DNA of 64,000 bases from Batrachochytrium dendrobatidis JAM81. Its lineage: Eukaryota > Chytridiomycota > Chytridiomycetes > Rhizophydiales. A model generated the notes under the pieces. That model was not told where the DNA came from. It ran no database searches and was given only the letters and a program-made list of their open reading frames with translations. Positions 23,209 to 34,954 of the stretch are shown one piece after another. A program made the position numbers and the translations under genes. Positions within the stretch are counted from its first letter, which is position 1; every line of letters begins with the position of its first letter. The stretch lies in the NCBI RefSeq assembly GCF_000203795.2, contig NW_006281100.1, forward strand, positions 991,370-1,055,369, written 5' to 3'.

Positions 23209-24985
23209 CTACTCAAACAGCTTTGCAAGGTTTAAAAATTTCAAGTCAGGAACAATTTCATGAATAAGCTTGCTGACTTGCTTTTCAAGATTTGGTAAAA
23301 GTTCAATACCATCAGCATGTATTGGATTACAGGCTAAAAGCTGTATTAACAATCCAACGTTGATATAGTTTATTTGGTACTGCTAAAAAGAATTTCTTCT
23401 TTCAAAGATGCATGCTCTTTGGTTGGACGAAGCATTCGACTACTCCATAAATAGGGTCGGTATCCTTTGTGCAAATACTAATCAATTTTTTGTAAATTAA
23501 AAGTGCCAGTTTCAACAAAATTCGTACCCAACGTATTACTTACTGCAGATATATCTGCCGAATCAGCAGGATCATAAGAAGACCGTCTATGATGATTATA
23601 ATGGCGTTGTGTTGGACTGATTCGGTTAATTGGAATACTCACTCTAGTATTTATAATGAGATACACAAGTTAATTGTAGATCTAAAAATAAATAGCTGTA
23701 TACAGACTAAACATACTTTACAGGAGGCTCATTCGATGCCATGTACTTTGATTTTTTATCAAGCATAAACACATTCGAGTCTGTAGATGACTTGTAAGGA
23801 TGATCCAGTTTTTCTGGAAAAAGTCGCTCATTGACTCTGAATACTCCAGAATCTAATGTATTAAATCAATCAATCAAATGTGGCCATAATGTAATTCCCT
23901 AGATCATCAAAAATCTACACATGTCGTCAGGTACTAATATAGCATCTGCTACTTACAATAGTATCCGTCGTCCTTTAATGGAATAGGTTTGCACTCTACA
24001 ATGGGCGATCTGTTGATGGATGTTTTGAACTTTGGAGATCTACATGCAGTTTGAAATACAGTGAATTCTATATTCAAGTAGATAAACCAAGCAGCAAATA
24101 GAAAATATAACCTACACTTGGGGAACATCGCGAGTATATAAATCTGGATATAGCTGTCGGTATTTGGAAATATCGTCAAAATAAGAGTCATCTCGTTGTA
24201 AAATCTCGTCTGCCTTTTCATTGCAGCGCTGCATCAACATTTTTTCACGATCCTCTTTAGAGAGTGGTAAAACACGCACTTTGTCTGGAGAAAGTGGTCG
24301 TTTATAAACAGGATTGATGGATTTAGTTGGTGATGGAGTTTTTGAATGACTGATGGGTCTGCTTCGCGCAGTTGACTCTTTTATTTTTTGAATGTTTTTT
24401 GATGTTGAAGAGATGAATGCAGCAGAATTGGATCCAAAAGTACGAGTTGGGATAGATTCGGGAATATAATTGCTTGAGCGACTATACAATTGCCTAGATC
24501 GTTCTCTTCCAATGCTCAGACGACTTGCCGAGCGTGTATTTCGAGATGGAGAAGGCGAAAACACCTTGTAATATATCGATTGAATATACAGCAGCGTGCA
24601 AGGAGTTGGTTAAAGCAGGTCAGATTTGGGATGAATCATGAATGAATCTTACAGTTGTAGTTTTCCGAATGGCATTTGCTTTTCCAATACTTTCTTGATG
24701 AAGACGCAGACTAGCAAGTTCGTCTCTAACCAAGTCAGAAGGATACTGTTTGATGGGCTGAGCCAGTGTTTCTACAGCCTCAATATCTCTGGCAGCATCC
24801 CACAGCTGTTGGACCAAAGACCTGGTTTGTGACCTCAATAGTCTAATCTTGGCAAGCTCAGTATCATGGGGAGGGTTTTCGAAAGCATCTTCGTACAAGA
24901 GAGGAGGGTTTTCATTTCCTTCGGTGACATGTCGTCTATGGGAATAGGCAGATGAATGCATGTGTATACAGGCATCTGCATGCAC
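23209..24985 (-). CDS. unrecognised Ser/Arg-rich protein with conserved C-terminal blocks
   Basis: Seven exons: 24653-24985, 24116-24564, 23957-24039, 23717-23852, 23528-23643, 23381-23464 and 23209-23333. They give about 441 residues. I do not recognise the family. Residues 30-110 form a helical region (ELAKIRLLRSQTRSLVQQLW). Residues 112-200 are Ser/Arg-rich and disordered. The C-terminal third is more ordered, with LGYRPYLWSSRMLRP and a final helical stretch ending LAKLFE. The ATG at 24985 is the first in frame; ATG 24961 is an alternative, and a short upstream exon cannot be excluded. It is divergent from the mitochondrial IF-3 gene (96 bp between start codons). The late exons were chosen because every junction keeps phase and no intron falls below 47 bases. 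Confidence 0.65.
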
Positions 24986-25081
24986 ATGCGAGCAGTCGGA
25001 CAGTTCATTGCATAATGTGATCGTAGTCGCTCACAGTTGGAATGTTTTATGTCGAGTCGCAATTGATGCTCAACTGCAATC

Positions 25082-25903
25082 ATGTTTGCTATTGGCTTCA
25101 GATCAAAATGTGCCTTGCATGCAGTACGGAGAATACCAACAAGCAACTATCTTTCAGTCTCTAATACAAGATCGCTTTTCCTGTTTTCATTTACTGCACC
25201 TCAGCACTTGCCAGTCTATACCAAATATATTTCAGTTTTTTCAGCTACAAACCCATCCATATCTTACTTCCATTCATCTGCACATGTATCTGATATTTCT
25301 TCTAAATCAACAAAAGGCTCCAAGATCAAAGCTCAGCTCAAGAATTTAGAAATTACAGCACCAGAGATCTTGGTGATTTCTGATGCTGGATTGTCACTGG
25401 GGATCATGACTGTTGCTAAAGCCATGACACAGATGGATGTTCTTACTCAAGATTTAATACTAATCAACTCTAAAAAAGAACCTCCAGTTTGCAAAATAGT
25501 TTCTAAAAACCCACCCAAACCAACACCATCTCATGAATCCAAATCTGTTACAGCATCAAAAGACTCGAGTCTTGATGCAACGAACGATACACGAGCCAAT
25601 GCATTGAACCAGCCAACAAAGAAAGCTAAACCAACAAAAAAACGATCTGGAATAGTAGAAAAGGAACTTGAAATCAACTCCACCATTGACCAGCATGATT
25701 TTCAAATCAAGATGAATAAAGGCAGAGAGTTGCTGGGTAAAGGATATCGACTGAAACTGACAGTCACCGAACGAGGCAACCGAGAAAGCACGAATATTGT
25801 GCAATCGATTCTAGAAAGACTTGCCGAGGACGGCAAGCTCAAGAACGCACCAACTGCTTCTAAAAAAAAGATTATTTTTATACTAGATTCCAAAAAACAA
25901 TAA
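25082..25903 (+). CDS. mitochondrial translation initiation factor IF-3
   Basis: Single exon, 273 residues. The first 75 residues are Ser/Arg/Thr-rich with few acids, as in a mitochondrial targeting peptide. The IF3 N-domain follows (KNLEITAPEILVISDAGLSLG up to PPVCKIV), then a linker rich in Ser/Thr/Lys, then the IF3 C-domain. The C-domain has KELEINSTIDQHDFQIKMNK, LLGKGYRLKLTVTERG and the final KKKIIFIL strand. In mitochondria IF-3 keeps the ribosomal subunits apart and checks the initiator tRNA. The disordered linker between the domains is longer than in bacterial IF-3. It overlaps nothing on either strand except short antisense frames. Confidence 0.9.
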   Translation: MFAIGFRSKCALHAVRRIPTSNYLSVSNTRSLFLFSFTAPQHLPVYTKYISVFSATNPSISYFHSSAHVSDISSKSTKGSKIKAQLKNLEITAPEILVISDAGLSLGIMTVAKAMTQMDVLTQDLILINSKKEPPVCKIVSKNPPKPTPSHESKSVTASKDSSLDATNDTRANALNQPTKKAKPTKKRSGIVEKELEINSTIDQHDFQIKMNKGRELLGKGYRLKLTVTERGNRESTNIVQSILERLAEDGKLKNAPTASKKKIIFILDSKKQ

Positions 25904-25987
25904 AGTGTCTTGATTTGAAGTTGAATTCAACTGTTGCTAACCATCCAACTTGTCCTGAAACCTGCAGAAACACTCGTTGATTCCAAA

Positions 25988-28751
25988 ATGTTTAGATTCA
26001 CAGCATTCATTGTTATATACTGGAGCATTCTTTCAACTGCATATGCTCAGACTTCTGGCTTGGTTAATCGTCAAAACTACTTTCTGGAATCCAGCATGTA
26101 TCAAGGATTCTCATCTGCTGCTTGCTCCCGTCTGCAGTCGGCTCAAGGCACTACTGGCTGTAGCGGTATGCTTTTTGCAGTGGATTTTTAAAACTTTATC
26201 TTTCAAAGAACAGGATAAACTATTGTCTTGAATTCTAGCACTGGTATTGACCCATTCGTTGCGTTGATTCTAATGGATTTTGTATTGACTTGTAACGTTA
26301 GCATTGAAAATGGTCTCTGGCACTTTATACCGGATTTCAACTGTGGATGATATCAACTCTTTTTTAAAAACAGCTCCATCTAGTGCTGACTATGTTGTGG
26401 TCATGCCAACCTCACTCCTTACAATGTAAGTTTTCAAACCGTCAACAGTCGCATGTCTGCAAAACTATCCGACGCCTAGAATCTTTAATCCATTTAATCT
26501 GATTCAACCTCAATTGGACAACTTGAATGCACTAGAGATAATATTAATTTACTGGAAAAAACTGGCAAAGTATCCGGGATATTTACCATCACAGATAAGC
26601 GGTATCCAGCATCATATTCACCTGAAGCTTCTTGTCCAAATTGTCGATATGGATTATATTCTAATCAGTCTAGTCCATACATCTGGAATCCTTTAGTAAG
26701 CTATTTTTATACTACTGGTAGTTGGAATCTGCATGCATTAGCTAACGCTATTTACATAGGGAAACTCTGTTTCTACTGGAAATTATGAATTTCCCATTTT
26801 TGGAATCTATCCTAGTGATGCTACATCTCTCCAAACAATAGATGCCATTAATGAGGTACTACAACTCGAGGTTGATGTTATAGTGTGCAATAACTTAACA
26901 CTTGTTGAACTATATTAGGCTCTCCAGTTTAATATCAATCGAGGATATACTGGATATCCACTGTATGCCATGGAGTTTGATTCTCGCATGTTTTCTGCTA
27001 TCGATTCAACAACATGTTTGCGCCGTGGCCGTTGTCAACCTATTGGAGGATACTCTGTTTGGTCAACATTCTCATCCAACATTGATGCAAGCGATAAAAA
27101 GCCTATTGTTATGGTTACCTCGAAACTGGATAGTTCGGCGTTTTTGCGTGACTATGCATTTGGCGCAAGTGGTAGATCTGGGGTCATTGCCATGCTTGCT
27201 ACTGTAGAAACGCTTAGTCGTGTTCAAGGTGGTATAGCAAACCTGCCAAAAACAGTCGTTTTTGCTGCATTTGAAGCCGAATCATGGGCATTTGCAGGAT
27301 CACAGCGCATGGTGCAGGACATGACTACACCACTGGTCTGCAAGGATGCATCTGGAAAATCATCTGCAGGATGTTCTATCAATGGAGCTCAATGCAACTC
27401 ACCCTGCTTTTCTACAACTGATTTTACCAAACTAAATTTCAATCTGATTGATTCGGTGATCGAGTTTGATTCCATTGGTGATATTACCCGTCCCGCTGCA
27501 GATGCATCTTTGCATTACATTCACGTGGACACCATCAACAGTCAAACTAATCAATTGCTTAATCAATTCAAAACCGCTTTGATACCTGCACCACCGATAT
27601 CTGGAACCACAAAACAAATCAATATATCTGTAAATGTTGCTGCTAGTCTGTCTGCAACCAATCATCAATTGCCACCGTCTTCTGCAATGGCGTTTTTGGC
27701 AAAACGTCCTGATATTCCTGCAGTGGTAGTATCGGATTATCTATTGGAATTTTCCAATCAATACTATCACTCTGAATTTGACGACGGTTTAACATGGAAT
27801 AACGATCATGTTGCTGCTATTTGTGGCATGGTTGGTGTAATGGCAAAGGGAATTTATCTTCAGGCTGGTGGAGCTATTTCTAATGTTCCTACAATCAATC
27901 CTGATTGTGCCGTGGTATATTTTGATTGATTTGATTTGTATATATCATTTTCCTGTTGCTGTTTTATAATATTGACTATTGATATGTGAATTTAGGTCGG
28001 TCAGTTGATGGATTGCTATACTCGTAATGTAACATGTGCTTTGTTTCAAAAACTCAAAAGTAACTCCATCATGCGCGTGTTTAACTCTTGGAGTTGTTTT
28101 AATTGCTATATTAACATACTGTTGAATTGTATGGTCTAGTCAAGTCACAGACGAGTGTGTTTACGGGGTACTCGAGCGTTTACAACCCATCGAGTGTCAG
28201 CTCAATGGCAATGTTGTCGAATCTGTTGATGATCAACTGGACTGCTTCTGCAGTGGTTGGAAACTGTTCAGATCCAAGATGCATGGTATACAACATTTAA
28301 TGCCTTTTTGACGCAAACGTATAGTATTATAAAGGCTAATTCATTTTATATACTGTTTTTGATCATCAATGATTTTCAAGACACTCCCATCAGATTATCG
28401 GTGTGCTGGAAACCTGTGTGTCCTTTCCATGACCAGGCTACATCGTGCTTTTGGAACTGGTCTTGATTCTAATGATCAGGGTGTATATAGTGTTGTCGAT
28501 CCACAAAAGGGTACATGGACAGAAAGCTCGTAAGTTTTAATTGCGACTTGTTTGATATTCATGTTTCTACTCTACATCTACTGATGTATTTTGAATTTAG
28601 ATGGGACACGACACGCATGCGTGTATTTAAAGTGGCATCAAAAACTTACCAAGGCATGCAACTAGGTGTTGGATTAGCTTTGACTATTGTATCTGGACTA
28701 CTCACTTGGTTTATTCGATCTTATTATCGTGTGCGTACCAAAAAAGAATGA
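25988..28751 (+). CDS. NCSTN: nicastrin (gamma-secretase subunit)
   Basis: Nine exons: 25988-26165, 26302-26425, 26536-26695, 26760-26855, 26919-27914, 27996-28059, 28140-28285, 28381-28529 and 28601-28751. They give 687 residues (human 709). Nicastrin is the large glycosylated ectodomain subunit that gates substrate entry to the presenilin protease. Seen here: an N-terminal signal peptide (FIVIYWSILSTAYA), cysteine-bearing lobes, the aminopeptidase-like fold segment FAAFEAESWAFAGSQRMVQDM where animals have the DYIGS region (residues 305-313), several N-glycosylation sites, WTESSWDTTRMRVF before the membrane, and one C-terminal transmembrane helix near 656-675. The exon 3 acceptor was set at 26535 because reading further upstream loses the conserved VSGIFTITDKRY. 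Presence implies a working gamma-secretase in this fungus, unlike yeasts. Confidence 0.92.
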
Positions 28752-28771
28752 TTTGAGATTGCAATGGTTTT

Positions 28772-29206
28772 TACAGCCGTATTCACGTAAAATGGAGCAT
28801 TTGTATTTATCTTGCAGACTTTATTTTGCTTTGGAATAAACAATATCTAAGCACAACGTTCATCATACAATCAAATTATGATTTTGAACTGAAATGTTTT
28901 TTGATATAACCTACTTGTATAATCACCAGATTCGTGCATTTTAATAGATATTGGATTTGACTGTCTTCAATCAAATTCTGTATAAGCTCATATGTTGTAT
29001 CCCAAAAATTCACAGATGCGTCTACAATCTAGCTTAAGAGAACAAGGATTGCATGTCTCCAAAATGCAACAGTTGTCTTTATTCCAATCATCGAAAAAAG
29101 GCTAGCCAAAGAGGTTAGAGCATAATGCTGTCCAGTAAATTTGGTAGACTGACTGTTTATTATTTGACATCCATCTAGTCTTTCATTCTACGTGAATACG
29201 GCTATA
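28772..29206. mobile_element. MITE copy (Tc1/mariner-like ends)
   Basis: About 435 bp, starting 20 bp past the nicastrin stop. The left end TA-CAGCCGTATTCACGTAAAATGG is mirrored on the right as CTACGTGAATACGGCTA-TA, so both sides show inverted ends and a flanking TA. It shares the subterminal word AATAAACA with other copies. It carries no transposase frame. Confidence 0.75.
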
Positions 29207-29532
29207 GTTGTTGGCACTGTCAAGCCAGATCAATTTTAAAATTCATACCACTTTAGAGTAAATGCTGAAGCTGATTTATACCAAGAGTAATATTTCAATT
29301 CAATAGAAACTCGTCAATGCAAAAGTTTTTCAAGATCAGATATTAAGAGAAAAGTTGCGATAAGGACCAGATATATTCAAGTGCTAAATAATCAAACATT
29401 AGTCACCAAATTCACAAAATAGGATTAATTTCAATCGGATTTATACAGCTTCTGTTGCTATTGAAACATAAATGCATTGTGATAGTTACCTCGCTGAATT
29501 TTGATGTTTGACCTCGAAACACAGTTGGCATA

Positions 29533-30112
29533 TCATGAATTGTAGGATGTTGCTGTCCATACTGGTTTGTAGTAGTTGTATAAAGTGGATTTTGTTTCTT
29601 GATCTTGTAGTTCCATGTATCTATTTTAATTACAAATCAATACGATTGATCCAAACAGCATTATTTAGATTCAAACAGAACCAATATTTACATATGATTT
29701 TAGTGAATCTGGCATTCCATCTATGCATATTCTTACCTGGCTCTTCGAACCGTTGAGGCAATGGTCCCATCGTCGCGTAAACATCAGAAGTACGCAACGC
29801 ATTGCGAGTAGCAGTTTCAGTACTTTTACAACTAGAAACAACTGTTTTTGAAGTCATCAATGTAGCATCTAGTTTGTCGAGAGTAGCTTGAGCAGTCATG
29901 GCATTTTCAGCTAGTTTAGCAGTAAGCTTTTGGTTCGATTCGGCGACGGATTTCTCGAGCGAAGCGATGCTGGACTCGAGAGAAAACAATTCCTTTCTTA
30001 TTTGAGGTTCCAACAGCACATTTTCTCTTACTGGATCGAGTCTGAAAGTGTTTTTAGCAAATGTCATTGCAGTATTATTGTAGATGAAGATTGACAAAAA
30101 GCCTGAATCCAT
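29533..30112 (-). CDS. small coiled-coil protein, unrecognised
   Basis: Two exons, 29737-30112 and 29533-29603, joined at GAGCCAG|GTAAGA and CTACAAG|ATCAAG to give 148 residues. A second ATG at 30067 would give 133. Residues 35-95 form an amphipathic coiled coil (LESSIASLEKSVAESN). It ends with a short ordered tail, LPQRFEEP then STLYNYY. The tail vaguely recalls small microtubule-inner proteins of cilia (Piercer type), but the match is too weak to name. It is divergent from UBE2M, with 112 bp between start codons. Confidence 0.6.
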
Positions 30113-30224
30113 CTCAACACATCCTCAGGAAATATATGACATTGATTTGATGCTTTTGAAGTTTGCATCCATCACAGCGTCGATTGGGTTTTGTTCTCTG
30201 GCCTTGTTGTAGCTGTTGTCCACA

Positions 30225-31347
30225 ATGCTTAATATCATGTCCTTGAAACGAGACAAGGCTACTGCAGGCGACTCTAATGCCTCTGGTAGCGGCTCAAAAA
30301 AACCAAAAACTTCTGCTGCTCAAATCAGACTTCAAAAAGGTTTCTGGCTACCATCATATATCTTGATTTCTTTGGATCTGGAAATGGTTTTGATGATGTT
30401 GTTCCAAAAGCAGTTGATTTGAATGATTTGTTTTTGTCCAGTTGGATACGGTTTGATTGGGTATGGCACTAGATGGTCTACTTCAATTAAAGTTCAATCT
30501 ATTCAAACTTGCAACATTGATGCTACTTATGCAATACTTTGGTTCAGCTATTTTAAATCTCGGAATATATTTATATTTTATGGAAATTATCGGCAGACTT
30601 GCACCATGCTGGATGTCGGTATCTTTTGACTAAAACTGTTTGGTCATCTTTTTGATTCTTTAGATTTGGGCGACATGGATCAACTCCCATCCACCATGTC
30701 ACTGGCTTTTCCTGATGGAGATGACCTGTTCAACTTTACATTCACAATCACTCCTGATGAAGGTAGACGACATTCAATATTGATTTGGTGATGATAGATT
30801 TGATGATTGCTGGCAGACTGAATCTGTTGCATTGACTCTACACTAGGATTCTACAAGGATGGTGTCTTTGTATTTACTTTTAAAGTCAATGCAGATTATC
30901 CTCATAAGCCTCCAAAGGTTTTATGCACGCAAAAGGTGAGTGGCCAAGGTTACCATGTTGGATATGAGATGCATTTTTTATAAACTCATTTCATCTATTT
31001 TAAACAGATTTACCATCCAAACATCGATCTTAGCGGAAACGTGTGTCTTAATATTCTTAGAGAGGATTGGAAACCTGTTCTTAATATCAACTCCATCATG
31101 GTGGGTTTGCAGTATCTATTTTTAGAACCCAACGCTGAAGATCCTCTCAACAAAGGTAATTCATCGGTTTGAAATATATCGAGTGATATCGAGTATTTCT
31201 AATTCCAGTTTACTGTGCGATTGGATTTGACTTTTAGTTGCTGCCGAGGTACTACGTGCAAATCGACGACAGTTTGAGCATAATGTCGAAAAGACGATGC
31301 GCGGTGGATCGCTCGATGGCGTAGTTTTTGACAAGGTCAAAAAATAA
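30225..31347 (+). CDS. UBC12: NEDD8-conjugating enzyme E2 (UBC12 / UBE2M)
   Basis: Five exons: 30225-30339, 30664-30762, 30847-30935, 31008-31155 and 31238-31347. They give 186 residues (human UBE2M 183). The enzyme takes NEDD8 from its E1 and attaches it to cullins, activating cullin-RING ligases. The N-terminal extension [12 protein letters not shown] is the E1-docking peptide typical of UBC12. The core carries [16 protein letters not shown] and the active-site Cys114 in [15 protein letters not shown]. The C-terminal [15 protein letters not shown] also matches. Intron 1 (324 bases) is longer than the others in the gene. A cullin partner in this window is DCAF12, a CRL4 substrate receptor. 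Confidence 0.95.
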
Positions 31348-31701
31348 AAAGGGTTTTATATTCCCTATCTTGTAGATGTCATGTACAAATATCATCAAAT
31401 CATGATAGTGTGTTCACATGGGAGATAGCTGCCCTGTTGTACACTGTTTAAAACCTTTTGGCTTTACCTATGTTTCTGAAAACATTCTTTAATGGAATAT
31501 ACAGCTGAAATACAAATTCAAAGTCGCATTTACAAGATTTTATCAGTCTTGCAGCTGTTGGCTTATTTATAATTACAAAGTTCTAGATGAATAATGAGAT
31601 TGTACACTCAACTGATACATTTACAAATTAATGAAATAATAAAAATGAAATACAAATCGTTTACAAGATTGGTTCTGTCACCAATTGCTGTTTAGATACA
31701 T
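31348..31701. other. convergent 3' spacer
   Basis: Between the UBE2M and hexosaminidase stop codons. AT-rich, with runs of A and T suited to 3' end formation for both genes. No exon or RNA is seen. Confidence 0.5.
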
Positions 31702-34700
31702 CTATCCCGTCCCCATAGCTCGCGACGGAGTATAAGCTCGAGTGAAATCCAACATGAGACCCATACCATGACCAGAAAATGGCTGCAACGTATCATCTAT
31801 GTCAAACTCGGGCATCCCATTGTCATTCAAAGGAAAAGCTCTTTGCTTTTCACCACCGCTACCACCCTCTGAGAATTTTGCCAGTCGATCGCGTAGAGTT
31901 TCTATTCTGATCCGTAAAGTTCCATATCGCATTTGAAGCACCTCTAATCCAAACGGTTTAAACGTTGCCAGCCAAATTTCATCGCGGTGAAACTGATGAA
32001 GATCTTCTACTGCTTGCAGTAGGGGTTGGATGACTGTATCTATCAGCTGTTTTATACACTGGGGAGCATTAGTTGGATCTCGGTACGCTTTAGTACATTC
32101 GGCACGAAGGTTGCACTTGAGTTGTAATACACGTGCAAGAAGTGCTGGGAATTTGAGGCGGTAGTTTAAAGGGTATACATAAGTAGTTTCTGCATTACAT
32201 GCAGAAATGAGGTATTTGGATATCTCTGTAAAATGCACTTTCAAGTCGTATTCCTTATATTGAGACTCGAGAAAACTGTAAATTGAATCTTGCCATAATA
32301 TCCATTTTGACGGGTTTGGCTAATACGTTTATACATGTAGTTAATGGCTTGAATGCAGTAGTATATGGTATGGTTGCATCTGAATAAATATATCTTGTAT
32401 ACATGTTTGAAACTAACTTGAACTTACAGGTAATTGATCATGACAAACAAGTGATCCAGGCACTGAATCTAGCTTACTAGCATAAATCCAATCCTCCAAT
32501 CTTCCACCACAAATTCCTGCAAAATTTCGTCTTAGTGTGTTCCAATCCACATCATAGTTTGTCGAGTAAGCCTGCTCTCCAAAATACGCCAATCCAGGTA
32601 AAGCTGACAGGGTATCGCATTCATTTCCATCATCGCCCCTGCAAGTATTGCACAAGTTATTGATTGGCAACTTGAACAGTTTTGATTTGAAAATAGATTT
32701 ATACAAAAATAGTGTGTTGCATTTAAAATCAGGTCAGACATACCATAATGTGATGATTACATTACGGACAGATAGTTGTTTGCATGCAGATAGACACGCT
32801 TTAGCAGCATCAAACGTAAATGGTAAAGCAGCAAAGAATCTATTCCATGTCCAAACCGAGCTTGTAACCCAAGGATCAAATCCCAAAGCCCTATGTTGTT
32901 GTATTTTAAGCCGATATATTTCTGGATTGGTCTAGTACATGATTGATGCAAAGATTAGATATGTAAATGGTATGTAATGATACTCCAAGATAAAGGTGAT
33001 GCCATATGCATCGTAAATACAAGGTGCATACGTGATAGTAGTCCCAGTAGACAAGCTGAATATTGTTGGGAAACTCTAGTGATACATCAGGCATTACAGC
33101 ATTATCACTATGGTAAGCGTGTGGATCGTTGTTGTTTGCCAAAGTAAATAGCACTAGAATTTTCAAAAACAAAATACTGATCAACTCATCCTGATTTGAA
33201 GCAACGTTTTCAATGCATTTCAACCAAGATTTACATCTACTTACTATCAGACCAAATCAATGGTTCTAATCCCTCTTCGTGACAAATAGCAGCAACTCGC
33301 TTTAGATGTTCCAGATAAATCTGAGTACCTTCTTTTGTACCAAACAATTGCTTGTACCTTCCCTCACCTAAGCCGTTTGCTTCATCCATACCAATATGAA
33401 TACGCTTAGAACAAAGTGAGGTTGAGGCAGCTTGAATCATTTTACGTATAAATGTATAGGTATCAGGATGGTTGGACAGTAAAATTTCACTTGTGCTAGC
33501 ATACAGAATAAACCACGATAAAACAGGGTTACGAGCCGATATACCCAGATTTACAATATGTTTCAAAAACGCTGGCTTACTCTTTCAAATGAGCATAGGG
33601 TGGCCATTGCAAAATCTGACCCAAATGCCCCAAAGTTTGAATACACGGAAACACTTCAATTCCCAAATCAAACGCACTATCGCCAATGATCTTGATTTCT
33701 GCTTGAGTAAATACGCCTATTGCATACAAAGCAATTTGATGAATTCAAAATAAAGTTGAATTGGATCCGTTCCAAACTGTAATGCATTGAAAGGAGTGTA
33801 GTACCTCGATAGAACCCAAAGAAAGGTTCGCCAGGAATTGTATAGGTGTCTTCTGTGTATAATTGAAAAGTATTCAATCCCATCAAGGCACAATTTCTAA
33901 GCATATAAAGAACACCTTCTAAACGCATCACGGCAGCACGACTACAATCAATCATGGCTCTAATTGAAACAAAGACTCAGACATGACATTCGTAGTAAAA
34001 ACAGAAGCCAATATCTAGATTTTTTGTAGTTTAACGTACCCTATTGATTCAAATTGTGCCTGAGATGTCCAAACGGGCTGAAGAGAAAATCGAGCCTGTT
34101 GCTGCAATTCAAATACAATTCCAAAAATATGACCCAAAGCACGAAAGGCTAAATTTGTAAAACAGTGATGATTGGCAAGACTTGAATGAGTATCGTAGAA
34201 ATCGACATGTTTGAAATGCAAATCAAAGCGTACCTTCAATCCGACGTTGATACAACACGATGGCTTCAAACCGATCATGATCACCGACATCTTCCACATG
34301 CTGATGAGACCACTGCAGACAGTAAGATCGCTCACCAACATTCTGATCATCTGCTACAAATTTGATGTATAGTCTTATATTTTTCAAGTTTTCCTGGTCC
34401 ATGTGCAAGGGTGGATCGATGTCTGCCATGGATTCGAATGTTGTAAAGTTGCAATGAACAGCATGAAGCGATATGCTATTTAGACCTGGACTGAGATCGG
34501 ATGGATACTCTTGTGCTATAACATGAATGTTCCAATGTCGCTGCAGAGTACGGACTGAATGAAAAGGCAAATCAGTAGCTGATACAGTCAGATCTGCCAT
34601 GGACGTTGCAGTGGGAATGCTTTCCATCCATGAATTAGGTTGAGGATGAATCTGTTCAGTCAAGATGGATTGTGATGATGATAATGACATGGTTGCACCC

Positions 34701-34861
34701 ATATCTGGTGGTGACATGCGCATATCAACCAGACCATCTTCGTAGTTGTTCAAGACAGTTGTAGATATGACTGTATTAGATGCTACTGTAGGTTCATCCT
34801 GTACAATAGTGTCAATCTTTTGTACTTTTACTGTGGTTTCGGGCGTCTGCTTTTCGTCCAT
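31702..34861 (-). CDS. GH20 beta-N-acetylhexosaminidase, HEXD-like
   Basis: Nine exons: 34234-34861, 34040-34148, 33805-33959, 33581-33716, 33245-33495, 33032-33153, 32744-32931, 32428-32638 and 31702-32319. They give 805 residues. The GH20 barrel is clear: LNTFQLYTEDTY, FPCIQTLGHLGQ, the catalytic Asp-Glu pair in HIGMDEANGLGEGRY (Asp380, Glu381), a TLWGDDGNE strand rebuilt across the exon 7/8 junction, and NPSKWILWQ near the end. The family cleaves terminal N-acetylglucosamine or galactosamine. No signal peptide follows the start, so a cytosolic/nuclear enzyme like animal HEXD is likely, not a secreted chitin-degrading one. Residues 1-210 form an extra N-terminal region (Thr/Ser-rich, then a beta-rich part) not needed for the barrel. 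Confidence 0.9.
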
Positions 34862-34954
34862 GAAATTGCTTTACAATGTCAAAATCTTGAACTCGATTGA
34901 ATATTTTATTCATTATAAAACAATCCGTTGAATATTTTATTCAAAAAGAAATCC

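Noticed and set aside
30340..30663. Frames continuing UBE2M exon 1
   Set aside because: The E2 core resumes at 30664 with family-matching sequence, so this is a long first intron.
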